Positions 40,704 through 49,637 of a stretch of 64,000 nt of DNA are shown here, one piece after another. Source of the DNA: Altererythrobacter sp. C41 (GTDB taxonomy: Bacteria; Pseudomonadota; Alphaproteobacteria; Sphingomonadales; Sphingomonadaceae); contig NZ_JAEVFE010000002.1 in assembly GCF_016803135.1 (NCBI RefSeq), forward strand, positions 372,001 through 436,000, in the 5' to 3' direction. The position numbers were made by a program, and so were the translations under genes. Within the stretch, counting starts at the first letter, position 1, and each line of letters starts with the position of its first letter. The notes under the pieces were generated by a model. It saw nothing but the letters and a program-made list of their open reading frames with translations. It searched no databases and was not told where the DNA came from.

Positions 40704-40727
40704 AAGGAGTTCAGGATGACGGAGAGG
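40683..40727 (-). repeat. Right 45-bp arm of the inverted repeat around the GIY-YIG gene
   Basis: Reverse match of 40228-40272 with two mismatches. It includes the last six codons and the stop of the nuclease gene. The ispG gene ends 19 bp further on. Confidence 0.92.
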
Positions 40728-40745
40728 ACGGAGAGAAAAGGCCCG

Positions 40746-41891
40746 CTACTCCGCCGCCTCGGGCACCGCGTCCGCCTGACCGGCGTCGCTCATGTCCGCT
40801 TCGATTTCGGCGGCCTTCTTCTCGACCAGCTCGACGATGTGGTCGAGCATGTCGGCGTCGGCGACGTGGTGGTCGGTCACGCCCGAGAGGTAGACCATGT
40901 GCTTGCCCTTGCCGCCGCCGGTGATGCCGATGTCGGTTTCGCGCGCCTCGCCCGGGCCGTTGACGACGCAGCCGAGGACCGAGAGCGAGAGCGGGGTCTT
41001 GATGTGCGAGAGCCGCTCCTCCAGCGCCTGGACGGTGCGGATCACGTCGAAGCCCTGCCGCGCGCAGGACGGGCACGAGACGACGCGCACGCCGCGGGTG
41101 CGCAGGCCGAGGGCCTTGAGGATCTCGAACCCGACGCGCACTTCGTCTTCCGGTTCGGCCGAAAGCGAGACGCGGATCGTGTCGCCGATCCCGGCCCAGA
41201 GCAGGTTGCCGATGCCGATGCTGGACTTGACCGTACCGCCGATCAGCCCGCCGGCTTCGGTGATTCCGAGGTGCAGCGGGCAGTCGACCGCTTCGGCGAG
41301 ACCCATGTAGGCGGCGACCGCGAGAAACACGTCGCTCGCCTTCACCGCAACCTTGTATTCGTGGAAGTCGTGGTCCTGCAGCAGCTTGATATGGTCGAGC
41401 GCGCTCTCGACCAGCGCCTCGGGGCACGGCTCGCCGTATTTCTCCAGAAGGTCTTTCTCGAGGCTGCCGGCATTGACCCCGATGCGGATCGCGCAGCCGT
41501 TGGCCTTGGCCGCGCGGACGACTTCGGCCACACGCTGGTCACTGCCGATATTGCCGGGGTTGATCCGCAAGCAGGCCGCGCCCGCATCCGCCGCTTCGAG
41601 CGCGCGCTTGTAGTGGAAATGGATGTCGGCGACGATCGGAATGTTCGACGCGCGCACGATCAGCGGCAGCGCGGCGGTCGCGTCCTCGGTCGGGCAGGAG
41701 ACGCGGATGATGTCGGCCCCGGCGTCCTCGCAGCGGCGAATCTGATCGATCGTCGCTGCCGCGTCCTCGGTCGGCGTGTTGGTCATCGTCTGCACGGTGA
41801 TCGGCGCATCACCGCCCACCGGCACTTTGCCGACCATGATCTGACGGGACTGGCGGCGCGCGATCGTGCGCCACGGGCGTATCTCGGACAT
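40746..41891 (-). CDS. ispG: 4-hydroxy-3-methylbut-2-enyl diphosphate synthase (flavodoxin/ferredoxin)
   Basis: A 381-residue iron-sulfur enzyme of the MEP isoprenoid pathway. The [4Fe-4S] ligands are in [12 protein letters not shown] and [11 protein letters not shown]. The TIM-barrel part has [28 protein letters not shown] and GVNAGSLEK. The length fits the bacterial two-domain form. The start at 41891 is the standard region ([10 protein letters not shown]); longer starts give a non-conserved leader. It diverges from the ZntB-like gene with a 35-bp gap. Confidence 0.97.
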   Translation of the reverse strand: MSEIRPWRTIARRQSRQIMVGKVPVGGDAPITVQTMTNTPTEDAAATIDQIRRCEDAGADIIRVSCPTEDATAALPLIVRASNIPIVADIHFHYKRALEAADAGAACLRINPGNIGSDQRVAEVVRAAKANGCAIRIGVNAGSLEKDLLEKYGEPCPEALVESALDHIKLLQDHDFHEYKVAVKASDVFLAVAAYMGLAEAVDCPLHLGITEAGGLIGGTVKSSIGIGNLLWAGIGDTIRVSLSAEPEDEVRVGFEILKALGLRTRGVRVVSCPSCARQGFDVIRTVQALEERLSHIKTPLSLSVLGCVVNGPGEARETDIGITGGGKGKHMVYLSGVTDHHVADADMLDHIVELVEKKAAEIEADMSDAGQADAVPEAAE

Positions 41892-41926
41892 GGCCCGGCA
41901 TATAGGCGCGTGCCGATGAAGGAGCA

Positions 41927-42976
41927 ATGACAGCGCCCGGCGTTTGCGGCATGGAAGGGGCAATGAACGATCTGGCCGATCCGACCGACGAGAACGAAGA
42001 CGAAACCGCGATGCTGTTCGGCCGCGTGCTCGACGGCAGGGGCGCGGCGCGGTCGATCGACTGGGGCGAGGCCCAAGGCTGGCGGCCGGCCGCGGCGGGC
42101 GAGGTGCTGTGGCTTCACTTGCGGCGCACGCATGCCGGCGTTTGCGACTGGCTCCAGGCCGAACTCGGCATTCCGGAGCCGACCGCCCGGCTGCTGACCA
42201 GCGATGCGACCCGCCCGCGCGGGTTCCGCGAGGGCGAAACGCTGGTCGCGATGCTGCGCGGGATCAACTTCAACCCCGGTGCCGCCCCGGAGGACATGGT
42301 CTCGATGCAGTTGTGGAGCGACGGCACGCGACTGGTCACCCTGCGCCGGGCGCCGCTGCAGACGCCGCAGGATACGCTGCTGGAATTCGAAGCGGGCACG
42401 GGCCCGGTCGACGCAGGCTCGCTGGTCACGTCGCTGACCGGTCACATGGTGCAACGGATGAACGCCGCGATCGTCGACATGAACGACGAGATCGACCGGC
42501 TGGAAGACCTCGATATGGAGGAGGAGAGCAACGAGGAGGTGCTCTCCAACGCCGTGGCGATCCGCCGGAACTGCCTTGCACTCCAGCGCCACATGGGGCC
42601 GCAGCACGTCGCGCTGGAGGCGATCGCGCGCGATGCGCCGGCCTGGTTCGAAGCGCACGACCGGCGCGAGATCGCGGAGACCATCGCGCTGCTGCGCCGC
42701 TTCCTCGACGATATCGACATCAGCAAGGAAAGCGCGGTCGTTCTGATGGACGAGCTGCGCGCCCGCTCGCTCGCGGGATCGGAACGCACCAATTACCTGC
42801 TGACGATCGTGGCGGCGATCTTCCTGCCGCTGACGTTCCTCACCGGACTGCTCGGGATCAACGTCGGCGGAATACCCGGGGCGGACGATGGCGCGGCCTT
42901 CTGGATCGTGGTCGGCCTGTGCGCGGCGATCATGCTGACCCAGCTCGCGCTGTTCCGGAAATGGAAGTGGCTCTGA
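41927..42976 (+). CDS. CorA/ZntB-family divalent metal transporter
   Basis: A membrane protein of up to 349 residues with a large cytoplasmic domain, a long helix (about 150-285) and two C-terminal transmembrane helices. The loop between them reads GINVGGIPG rather than the Mg-specific GMN, which points to the ZntB-like branch, linked to zinc. Starts at 41927 and 41963 are both preceded by purine-rich sequences; the second would give the shorter [14 protein letters not shown] terminus. Ion choice is not provable from sequence. Confidence 0.88.
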   Translation: MTAPGVCGMEGAMNDLADPTDENEDETAMLFGRVLDGRGAARSIDWGEAQGWRPAAAGEVLWLHLRRTHAGVCDWLQAELGIPEPTARLLTSDATRPRGFREGETLVAMLRGINFNPGAAPEDMVSMQLWSDGTRLVTLRRAPLQTPQDTLLEFEAGTGPVDAGSLVTSLTGHMVQRMNAAIVDMNDEIDRLEDLDMEEESNEEVLSNAVAIRRNCLALQRHMGPQHVALEAIARDAPAWFEAHDRREIAETIALLRRFLDDIDISKESAVVLMDELRARSLAGSERTNYLLTIVAAIFLPLTFLTGLLGINVGGIPGADDGAAFWIVVGLCAAIMLTQLALFRKWKWL

Positions 42977-43122
42977 TCGCGCCCGGATGCGAACACTGCC
43001 CCGCGATGGGACAGGAGGCGCAGCAGGCAAGGGTTAAGCATAACCGTTAACCGCGGTCTCCGCGCGGGATCGCTATGATCGCGCGTTTCCGCTCGGGTGC
43101 GGAACCCATCGGAGAACATGCA

Positions 43123-43860
43123 ATGCAGCCCAGGGCTCTCTTTCGCGAGGCCGTCGCGGTCCTGACCGAGATCGCCTTCTCGCGCAGCCTGCGCACGGCG
43201 GCACTGTTCCTGCTTCCCTATGCAGGCGTGCTCGTCGGGCTCGACGTCGCAGCACACTACGGCGAGCTGACCGAAGCGCACCTGCCGGTGCAGTTCTTCC
43301 TCGCCAGCGACGGCGGCTTCGGAGAATGGCTGGAATACTCGCTGACTTTCGCGGTGGCGGCGATGCTGTTCGTGATGTGGCGGTGGGACGGGGCGAGCGT
43401 CTATCTCGCCAACGCGCTGCTGTTCGCCTGGCTGACGCTCGACAACAGCATCGAGATTCACGAGCGTTTCGGGCACGCCTTTGCCGGGGCCTTCGCCGGC
43501 TGGCCGTTACCTGTGAAACCCAACGATATCGGCGAGGCGAGCCTGTTTCTCGCGATCGGCGCCTTCTGGCTGGTCGCGCTGTTCGTCAGCCTGCGCCACG
43601 CGCGCCTGCGGGCGGCGGTGGAATCGTTGATCCTGGCCGGTTGTGTCGCGGTGGCGGCATTCTTCGGCGTAGTGGTCGACATGATCGTCGTCTGGGGCCC
43701 GCATACGCAAGCCATGATCGAGATCGAGACCTTCATCGAGGACGGCGGCGAGTTCGCGATGCTCTGCGTGGCCTTCCTGATCGCGGTCGCGCTGTTCGAC
43801 GCCGCCCGGCGGCGGCGTGGCTGGGATTCGCGTCCGGCCGAGATCGCCGCACCGGGCTGA
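43123..43860 (+). CDS. Six-helix membrane protein with an acidic His/Glu motif, unknown function
   Basis: A 245-residue protein with about six predicted helices. Helix three carries a striking polar motif, LDNSIEIHERFGHAF, near 105-119, and another acidic cluster (EWLEYS) lies before helix two. Such His/Glu patterns in a membrane can bind metal, but no family was recognised. The ATG at 43123 follows GGAGAACATGC, a good RBS; an earlier in-frame start at 43075 would add 16 residues. It is between the ZntB-like gene and the peptidase gene, same strand. Confidence 0.7.
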   Translation: MQPRALFREAVAVLTEIAFSRSLRTAALFLLPYAGVLVGLDVAAHYGELTEAHLPVQFFLASDGGFGEWLEYSLTFAVAAMLFVMWRWDGASVYLANALLFAWLTLDNSIEIHERFGHAFAGAFAGWPLPVKPNDIGEASLFLAIGAFWLVALFVSLRHARLRAAVESLILAGCVAVAAFFGVVVDMIVVWGPHTQAMIEIETFIEDGGEFAMLCVAFLIAVALFDAARRRRGWDSRPAEIAAPG

Positions 43861-43915
43861 ACGCGCCGCAACTTCACCCTTGCCCTCGGCCGAAGCCGCG
43901 CTAGCCTCCCCGGCC

Positions 43916-44914
43916 ATGATCAAGCTTTCCGCGCTGCTCGCACTTCTCGCTCTCGCCCCGATGGGCTCGCTTTCCGCGCAGGAGGCGGAGGAGACGCCTG
44001 GCTGGTCGCTCGCCATTCACGGCGGGGCGGGTACGCTCAAACGCGAGAACATGAGCGCCGAGCAGGAGGCGGAATATCGCGCCGCCATGCAGGCCGCGCT
44101 CGACGCGGGCGCGAAAGTGCTCGGCGAAGGCGGCAGCGCCATGGACGCAGTCGAAGCGGTGATCGTGCTGCTGGAGGACGATCCCAAGTTCAATGCCGGA
44201 CGCGGCGCCGTGTTCACCTGGGACGGGAAGAACGAGCTCGACTCCTCGATCATGGACGGCAGCACGCGCGCGGCGGGGGCGGTCGCGGGGGTTACCACCG
44301 TGCGTCATCCGATCCGCCTCGCGCGCGCGGTCATGGAAGACGGTCGCCACGTCTTCCTCTCCGGCCCGGGCGCCGAGCAGTTTGCGGCGGAGAAGGGTCT
44401 CGAGATCGTGCCGCCCGAATGGTTCGCGACCGAGCATCGCCGCAAGCAACTGGAGAAGATGAAGGCGGAGAACCTCGCCGCGCTCGACGTGGAGTTCAAG
44501 TTCGGCACCGTGGGCGCGGTGGCGCGCGATTCCGCGGGGCACCTCGCCGCCGGCACCTCGACCGGGGGGATGACGGGTAAGCGCTGGGGCCGGATCGGCG
44601 ATTCGCCGGTGATCGGCGCGGGCACCTGGGCCGACGACCGCGCCTGCGCTGTCTCGGCCACCGGCTCGGGCGAATACTTCATCCGCGCCGGTGTCGCGCA
44701 CGCGATCTGCGCGCGCATGCTGCTTGCGGGCGAAGGCGTGCAGCAGGCCGCCGACGCGGTGATCGCCGACGTCGGGGAACTGGGCGGAGACGGCGGGGTG
44801 ATCGTCGTATCGAAGGACGGTGAGGCCGTGTTCAGCTTCAACACCCCCGGCATGTACCGCGGCCGCGCGACCAGTAAGGGTGTGAACGAAGTCGCGATCT
44901 TCGCGGGGGAATAG
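43916..44914 (+). CDS. Isoaspartyl peptidase/L-asparaginase (Ntn hydrolase) with signal peptide
   Basis: A 332-residue plant-type asparaginase. It has an N-terminal signal (about 1-21, GSLSAQ) and then the conserved IHGGAGTL. The autocleavage site is GTVGAVARD near 201-209, whose Thr becomes the N-terminal nucleophile. The later GTSTGGMTGKRWGRIGDSPVIGAGTWAD is characteristic. The enzyme degrades isoaspartyl dipeptides and may hydrolyse asparagine. Most homologues are cytoplasmic; export here suggests a periplasmic role in peptide turnover. The start at 43916 is chosen for the clean signal peptide. Confidence 0.9.
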   Translation: MIKLSALLALLALAPMGSLSAQEAEETPGWSLAIHGGAGTLKRENMSAEQEAEYRAAMQAALDAGAKVLGEGGSAMDAVEAVIVLLEDDPKFNAGRGAVFTWDGKNELDSSIMDGSTRAAGAVAGVTTVRHPIRLARAVMEDGRHVFLSGPGAEQFAAEKGLEIVPPEWFATEHRRKQLEKMKAENLAALDVEFKFGTVGAVARDSAGHLAAGTSTGGMTGKRWGRIGDSPVIGAGTWADDRACAVSATGSGEYFIRAGVAHAICARMLLAGEGVQQAADAVIADVGELGGDGGVIVVSKDGEAVFSFNTPGMYRGRATSKGVNEVAIFAGE

Positions 44915-44942
44915 TTTCGGGGCTCCCTCATTCGGGTGGGGT

Positions 44943-45842
44943 TCAGCCCGCCCCGGCATACCTCGCAATAACGCGCCCGACTTCTGCGAGCACGGCTTCG
45001 GACGCGGGATCGGCTGCCGTGTGCTGGCGCGCGGCGCGGAAGTAGGCGGCGAAAGTCAGCGGCGCGCGGTTCGGCGGCTCGACATAGCCGACATCGACAT
45101 AGACGCTGCCCATGCCCGGCGCGAGCGAAGTGCCGGTCTTGTCGCCCGAGGGCCATGCGGTCGGAAGCCCGGCCCGCACCCGCTTCGTGCCCGTGCTGGT
45201 CTCGGCCATCCATAGCTTGAGCGCGGCGCGCGCCGCCTCGCCCAGCGCATCGCCGTAGAGCAGCTTGCCCAAGGTGCGCGCCATGGCGGCGGGGGTGGTG
45301 GTGTCCTTGATCTCGCCGGGCGGCACCAGGTTGAGCTCGGGTTCGTAGCGGTCGAGACGGCTCGTCTCGTCGCCGATCGAGCGCCAGAACGCGGTCAGCC
45401 GCTCGGGCCCGCCGATCCTCCGCAGAAGGACGTTCGCCGCCGTGTTGTCGCTCAGCTTCTGGGTGAACTCGGCCAGCTCGCGCAGCGTCGCGCCTTCCTC
45501 CAGCCGCTCCTTCGCGAACGGCGCGTAGGCGAGCAGGTCGTCCTCGGTCCAGGTGACGTGCTCGCCCGCGTCGATCGCGCCGGTCTCGTCGAGGTGCAGC
45601 ACGAGCGCGGCGAGCGAGAGCTTGAACGAGGACAAGTGCGGGAAGCGCGCATAGTCTGCGTGGCCCCAGACACGGCCCGTGCCGGTATCGAGCGCCGCGA
45701 CGCCGAGCGTGCCGTTGCCCTGCGCCTCGACGATCCGCAGCAGCGCGCCGAAACGCCCGGCGAGGTCGCGCTCGATCGGCACGCAGGCGCCCGCCGCCAG
45801 CGCGAGTCCGCTCGCGAGCGCGGTTCTGCGGTCGATCGTCAC
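44943..45842 (-). CDS. Class A beta-lactamase
   Basis: A 299-residue serine beta-lactamase. All class A motifs are intact: SSFK at 71-74 (nucleophile Ser71 and Lys74), SDN at 131-133, the omega-loop Glu in EPELN at 167-171, and KTGT at 235-238. The leader DRRTALASGLALAAGAC has a twin-arginine-like pair and a Cys near 20, so Tat export or lipidation is possible, though the lipobox is not ideal. The start is GTG, overlapping the GNAT stop by 4 bp, so it is translated with that gene. Spectrum cannot be predicted from sequence. Confidence 0.9.
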   Translation of the reverse strand: MTIDRRTALASGLALAAGACVPIERDLAGRFGALLRIVEAQGNGTLGVAALDTGTGRVWGHADYARFPHLSSFKLSLAALVLHLDETGAIDAGEHVTWTEDDLLAYAPFAKERLEEGATLRELAEFTQKLSDNTAANVLLRRIGGPERLTAFWRSIGDETSRLDRYEPELNLVPPGEIKDTTTPAAMARTLGKLLYGDALGEAARAALKLWMAETSTGTKRVRAGLPTAWPSGDKTGTSLAPGMGSVYVDVGYVEPPNRAPLTFAAYFRAARQHTAADPASEAVLAEVGRVIARYAGAG

Positions 45843-46300
45843 AGCCACTTCTCCATGCACAGGCTGAACTCGTCGGAGACATAGTCGCCGAACGCCGGGC
45901 ATTCGGCAAACCCGTGCTTTTCGTATAGCCGCAAGGCCGGCCGGAACGCTTCGGGCCGTCCGGTCTCCAGCCCGACCCAGCGGTAGCCCCGCGCCCGCGC
46001 CTCGCCCAGCAGGTGGAGCAGGACCGCCTCGCCCGCACCCTTGCCGCGGTATGCCGGGGCTGCGCGCATCGACTTGAGCTCGCCGCGGTCGGCCGCCAGT
46101 TCCTTCAGCGCGCCGACGGCCGCCAAGGCCGCGCCGTCGCGCACGACGTAGAACGTCATGTCCGGCGCGCGCAGCCGCTCGGCCGGCAGCGCGTGGACCT
46201 TGCAGGCTGGCGACCAGCGGTGCATTTCGTCGAGGTGGAGCTGGAGCAGCGCGAGCACCTCGGCGTCCTCCAGCGGGTCCTGCGCGATCCGGTATTCCAT
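45839..46300 (-). CDS. GNAT-family N-acetyltransferase
   Basis: A 153-residue acyl-CoA-dependent acetyltransferase. The acetyl-CoA loop is RGKGAGEAVLLHLL, after strand MRAAPAYR, and the C-terminal LRLYEKHGFAECPAFGDY is the usual GNAT end. The sequence resembles the PA4534/YitI-type group that acetylates small molecules or peptides, with no known substrate here. The ATG at 46300 begins a standard GNAT N-terminus; the long upstream frame reads the RDD gene. The stop overlaps the beta-lactamase start. Confidence 0.88.
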   Translation of the reverse strand: MEYRIAQDPLEDAEVLALLQLHLDEMHRWSPACKVHALPAERLRAPDMTFYVVRDGAALAAVGALKELAADRGELKSMRAAPAYRGKGAGEAVLLHLLGEARARGYRWVGLETGRPEAFRPALRLYEKHGFAECPAFGDYVSDEFSLCMEKWL

Positions 46301-46341
46301 CGCGGCCCTTGTGCGCCGCCCGGCACCGACGGGCAAGTGGC

Positions 46342-47259
46342 CTAGCTGAACTTGTCCGCCTTGCGCTTGCCGAAGCGCATGTCGCTTTCGAGCCGGGCGC
46401 GGAGCTGGGCGTAGAACGCTTCCAGGAACGCCCGCTCGTCGCCGTTGCCGGGGTTCCAGCCGATCTTGCGGCAGATTGCCTGATGGACCGATTCGAGCGC
46501 TTCGGGCCTGCCGTCGCGCAGCACGCGTTCGAGCGTCTGTAACTCGTACTCGCCGTAGATCGAAAGCTCGGCCTCCCCGAAGCGGTACTCGGCGCCGGTA
46601 AGCGCGCTTGCCCCCTCGCGCGCGGCGCCTTCGGTCGAAAGCGTCTCGGCCAGCGCGGCGCGCGGCGCCTCGACCACCCAGGTCCCGGCGATCAGGTCGC
46701 CCGCGCGCAGGGCGTCGCGATTGAAGAACGGAAACAGCAGGAAGACGAGGAACCATGCGGCGGCGGCGATGCCGGCCGCGCCGGTCTCGCCGCTCGGCGC
46801 GCTCATCAGGAACACGATCGGCAGGAACAGTTCGATGTCGCGCAGCAGATTGCGTGCGACGACCGCCTCGGGCGTCAACCGCCCGCCTTCGCGCGACGCG
46901 ACCCGGATGCCGGTGGCGCGCTTGCCGAACGTCGCTCCGCGGGGGCCCATTTCCATGATCATGAAATAGCCGTTCCACAGCAGGAACCAGAACAGGGTCC
47001 AGAACACCGCGATGAATTCGACCGCGCCGCTCGTCTCGCCGCTGCCGCCGATGGCTTCGAAAAGCCCGCCGGCAATCCAGATCAGCGCCAGCGTGACGAC
47101 GATGCTGGTGACGAACATCAGCGTCAGGTCGAGCAGCAGCGCCCCGGCACGCGCGCCGCGGCTGGCGACGGTGAAGGGCAGCGCGATCCCTTCGGGCGTG
47201 ACGACGTCGCGGCGGCGCTTCGCGCGGTGCGCGAGATGCGGGGCGGCCCCGGCCGTCAT
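46342..47259 (-). CDS. RDD-family membrane protein
   Basis: A 305-residue protein with an N-terminal soluble leader, an RDD membrane domain (about 32-195, four hydrophobic segments) and a long acidic C-terminal part (about 205-305). Hallmarks are the small-residue helix ARAGALLLDL and GATFGKRATGIRV. RDD proteins are of mostly unknown function and recur near MoxR/DUF58 genes. The start overlaps the SpoIIM-like stop by 4 bp, so it belongs to the operon that starts with DUF4129. Confidence 0.87.
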   Translation of the reverse strand: MTAGAAPHLAHRAKRRRDVVTPEGIALPFTVASRGARAGALLLDLTLMFVTSIVVTLALIWIAGGLFEAIGGSGETSGAVEFIAVFWTLFWFLLWNGYFMIMEMGPRGATFGKRATGIRVASREGGRLTPEAVVARNLLRDIELFLPIVFLMSAPSGETGAAGIAAAAWFLVFLLFPFFNRDALRAGDLIAGTWVVEAPRAALAETLSTEGAAREGASALTGAEYRFGEAELSIYGEYELQTLERVLRDGRPEALESVHQAICRKIGWNPGNGDERAFLEAFYAQLRARLESDMRFGKRKADKFS

Positions 47260-48308
47260 GCCTTTCTCTCCTGCCCGAAGGCGAAGAAGTAGGCGAGCCA
47301 GAACAGCAGCATGACGCAGCCGATGATCAGGCGCCCCTCCGTCCCGAGCAGTTGACGCGGAAAGGCCTCCAGCAGGGCGGCGGCGACGAGCATCAGCACC
47401 ACCCCGACCATGACCTGCGCCCCGCGGCGCCCGCTCTCGGCCGCGGCGGCGAGGATCGAGCGGTTACCGGGGAAGGCCATCGAACGGCCGATGTGCATGC
47501 CCGCCGCACCTGCAAGCAGAATCGCGAAGAGCTCGGTCGTCCCGTGCACGCTCAGCCAGGCGGCGAATTCGAGCGTCAGGCCGGCGTCCGCGTAGAGCCA
47601 CAGCATCGCGCCGAGTATCGCCATGTTGTGCACCAGCAGCATCAGCGAAGGGATGCCGAAGGCGAAGCCGAGCGCGAAGGCGAGGATCGATACCCCAGCA
47701 TTGTTGCTGAACAGGAAGGCTGCGAAGGTGGACATGCCCTGCGCGTCCTTCTCCACTTGCAGGCTTTCGAGCAACACCTCGCGGCTCGCGCCGGGCACGC
47801 GCGTATCGGCGAACTGGACCGGGACGAAGGCGTAATACCACTCGCGGTCCTGCGCGACGAGCAGCCAGCCCGTGATCGTGCCGGCCACCATCACCGCCAG
47901 CGCGATGCAGATGTCGAGCCAGATCGCGCGGATTGCGCGGCTGAGCCCCCCGCCGAGAAATCCGCGCAGCCAGGCGACGAAGCCGTGGCGCGGCCCGTAG
48001 ACCTGGAACCAGGCGCGCTGAACCAGCGAATCGAGATATTCGAGCGTCGCCGCGTCGAGCGAAGTCTCGCGCGCCACCGCGAGGCTCGAGGCGGCGGTGC
48101 GGTAAAGTGCCGGCAGCGCCAGCACGTCGTCATCCGATAGACCGCGCAGCCGCCCCTTCTCCATTCGCCCGACGATGTCCTCCAGCCGCCGCCAGTCGTG
48201 CTCGCGCTCCAGCCGGAAGCGATCGGAGCGCAGCGCGGCTGCTTCGATGTCGGGCGGCGAGGCGACTTCGGCCTTGCCGAACAGCGTTTTGAGAATGGGG
48301 GCTTTCAC
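47256..48308 (-). CDS. SpoIIM-like integral membrane protein (DUF95)
   Basis: A 350-residue protein with a cytoplasmic N-terminal part (about 1-95) and five or six helices. Conserved patterns include FLFSNNAGVSILAFALGFAFGIPSL and the polar WLSVHGTTELFAILLAGAAG motif in a late helix, both typical of the SpoIIM group. Outside sporulating bacteria these proteins occur with RDD, DUF58 and MoxR genes, and their role is unknown. The start is GTG, overlapping the DUF58 stop by 4 bp. Confidence 0.85.
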   Translation of the reverse strand: MKAPILKTLFGKAEVASPPDIEAAALRSDRFRLEREHDWRRLEDIVGRMEKGRLRGLSDDDVLALPALYRTAASSLAVARETSLDAATLEYLDSLVQRAWFQVYGPRHGFVAWLRGFLGGGLSRAIRAIWLDICIALAVMVAGTITGWLLVAQDREWYYAFVPVQFADTRVPGASREVLLESLQVEKDAQGMSTFAAFLFSNNAGVSILAFALGFAFGIPSLMLLVHNMAILGAMLWLYADAGLTLEFAAWLSVHGTTELFAILLAGAAGMHIGRSMAFPGNRSILAAAAESGRRGAQVMVGVVLMLVAAALLEAFPRQLLGTEGRLIIGCVMLLFWLAYFFAFGQERKA

Positions 48309-49636
48309 CCGATCGCCTCCGCGCGCTTGATCTCGAGATAGCGGTCGATCAGGCGGTAGCCGATCCGGTCCCACGGCGCCTCGATGATGTCGACGCCCAT
48401 CTGCCGCAGCCGCTGGAGCACCAGCGCGCGCTGGCGTAGCAGGGTATCGGCGGTGACCGCGGTCGCGAGCGCGTCGAGCGTCTCCGGTTCCGCGGCGGAC
48501 ATCGCGGCGAGGTCCTCGTCCTCCATGGTCACGAACAGCACCAGGTGCCTGTCGACCAGCCGACCGACGCTCTCGATCATCAGTTCGGCGCCGGTCGGGT
48601 CGGTGAAGTCGGAGAACAGCACGATCAGCGAGCGGCGCTGGAGCCGAGCGGAGAGCGTCGCCAGCGCAAGCGTGAAGTTCGGCTCCTCCGCGTGATAGTC
48701 GAGCCCGGCGGCGGCGCGCTGGAGGCGGTGGAAATTGCGCGAATCGCCGACGAACGGCGTCGACAGCTCGGGCCGCCGGGCGAAACCGAACAGCGCCACC
48801 CGGTCGCCGCCCTTGAGTGCCACGTAGGACGCCGTGAGCGCCGCGGTGACCGCGCGGTCGATCCGCGGCAGGCCGCCGACCGGCTCGCACATCGCCTGGC
48901 CGCAATCGAAGGCGAAGACGATCTGGTTGTTGCGCTCGCTCTCGTTCTCACGCGCGTAGAGCCGCGTGTGGCGCGCGCTGGCCTTCCAGTCGATCCGGCG
49001 GCGGTCCATGCCGGGCTCGTACTCGCTCAGCGCCTCGAACTGGGTGCCTTCGCCGCGAATGCGGCGGGCGATCAGGCCGAACTGGGCATCGCGCAGGAAG
49101 GTCTGCAACTCGGGGCTGCGGACCGGGGCGAGATCGGGCCAGATGCGGATCGTCCGGCCGAGTTCGTGGCTGACCTGCCGCGCACCGAGACCGAGTGGTC
49201 CGGTCCAGCGGAGCCAGACGCGTTCGATGGGAGCGGTGCCCCGGCGCGAGGGTGTGACCTCGGCCGTTCCGTGCCAGGTGCCGGTCGCAGGGTCGAACGG
49301 AGCGGCAAACTGCGCGCCGCCGCTCGGATCGAGCCGCGGATCGACGGCGAGGGCAACCTCGACCGGCGCACGCGCGGCGCGCCCGGCGATTTCGGCCAGG
49401 ACCGCGACAGTCAACGGCTCGCCGACTTCGGCATCGGCAGGCGCATGAAGCCGCCAGTCGGTCATCCGCCCGGCAAGTGCGCCGTCGAGCAGCGCCAGCA
49501 CGAGCAGCGCCACCCCGACCGCTGGCGCGATCACCCATGCCCCCGGCGCGGCCGCCGCGATCACCAGCGCCAGCGGCGCCGCCAGAGCGGCGAGCCACGC
49601 GGTGCGGGCGGTGGGGACGATGGGGAAGGCTTTCAC
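48305..49636 (-). CDS. DUF58 / VWA-like domain protein
   Basis: A 443-residue protein. Two hydrophobic helices (about 12-52) anchor it. A soluble domain follows with the DUF58 motif YEPGMDRRRIDWKASARH near 210-230, and then a von Willebrand-A-like fold with IVFAFDCGQAM and SDFTDPTGAEL. Such proteins partner MoxR ATPases. The start is GTG at 49636 with a GGAGG RBS, which belongs to the terminal repeat of the 49638-49795 element. A longer frame starting 45 bp upstream only reads the repeat. Confidence 0.88.
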   Translation of the reverse strand: MKAFPIVPTARTAWLAALAAPLALVIAAAAPGAWVIAPAVGVALLVLALLDGALAGRMTDWRLHAPADAEVGEPLTVAVLAEIAGRAARAPVEVALAVDPRLDPSGGAQFAAPFDPATGTWHGTAEVTPSRRGTAPIERVWLRWTGPLGLGARQVSHELGRTIRIWPDLAPVRSPELQTFLRDAQFGLIARRIRGEGTQFEALSEYEPGMDRRRIDWKASARHTRLYARENESERNNQIVFAFDCGQAMCEPVGGLPRIDRAVTAALTASYVALKGGDRVALFGFARRPELSTPFVGDSRNFHRLQRAAAGLDYHAEEPNFTLALATLSARLQRRSLIVLFSDFTDPTGAELMIESVGRLVDRHLVLFVTMEDEDLAAMSAAEPETLDALATAVTADTLLRQRALVLQRLRQMGVDIIEAPWDRIGYRLIDRYLEIKRAEAIG

Positions 49637-49637
49637 C

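Noticed and set aside
40716-41930. 404-codon open frame antisense to ispG
   Set aside because: Shadow of ispG; ispG has all iron-sulfur and barrel motifs.
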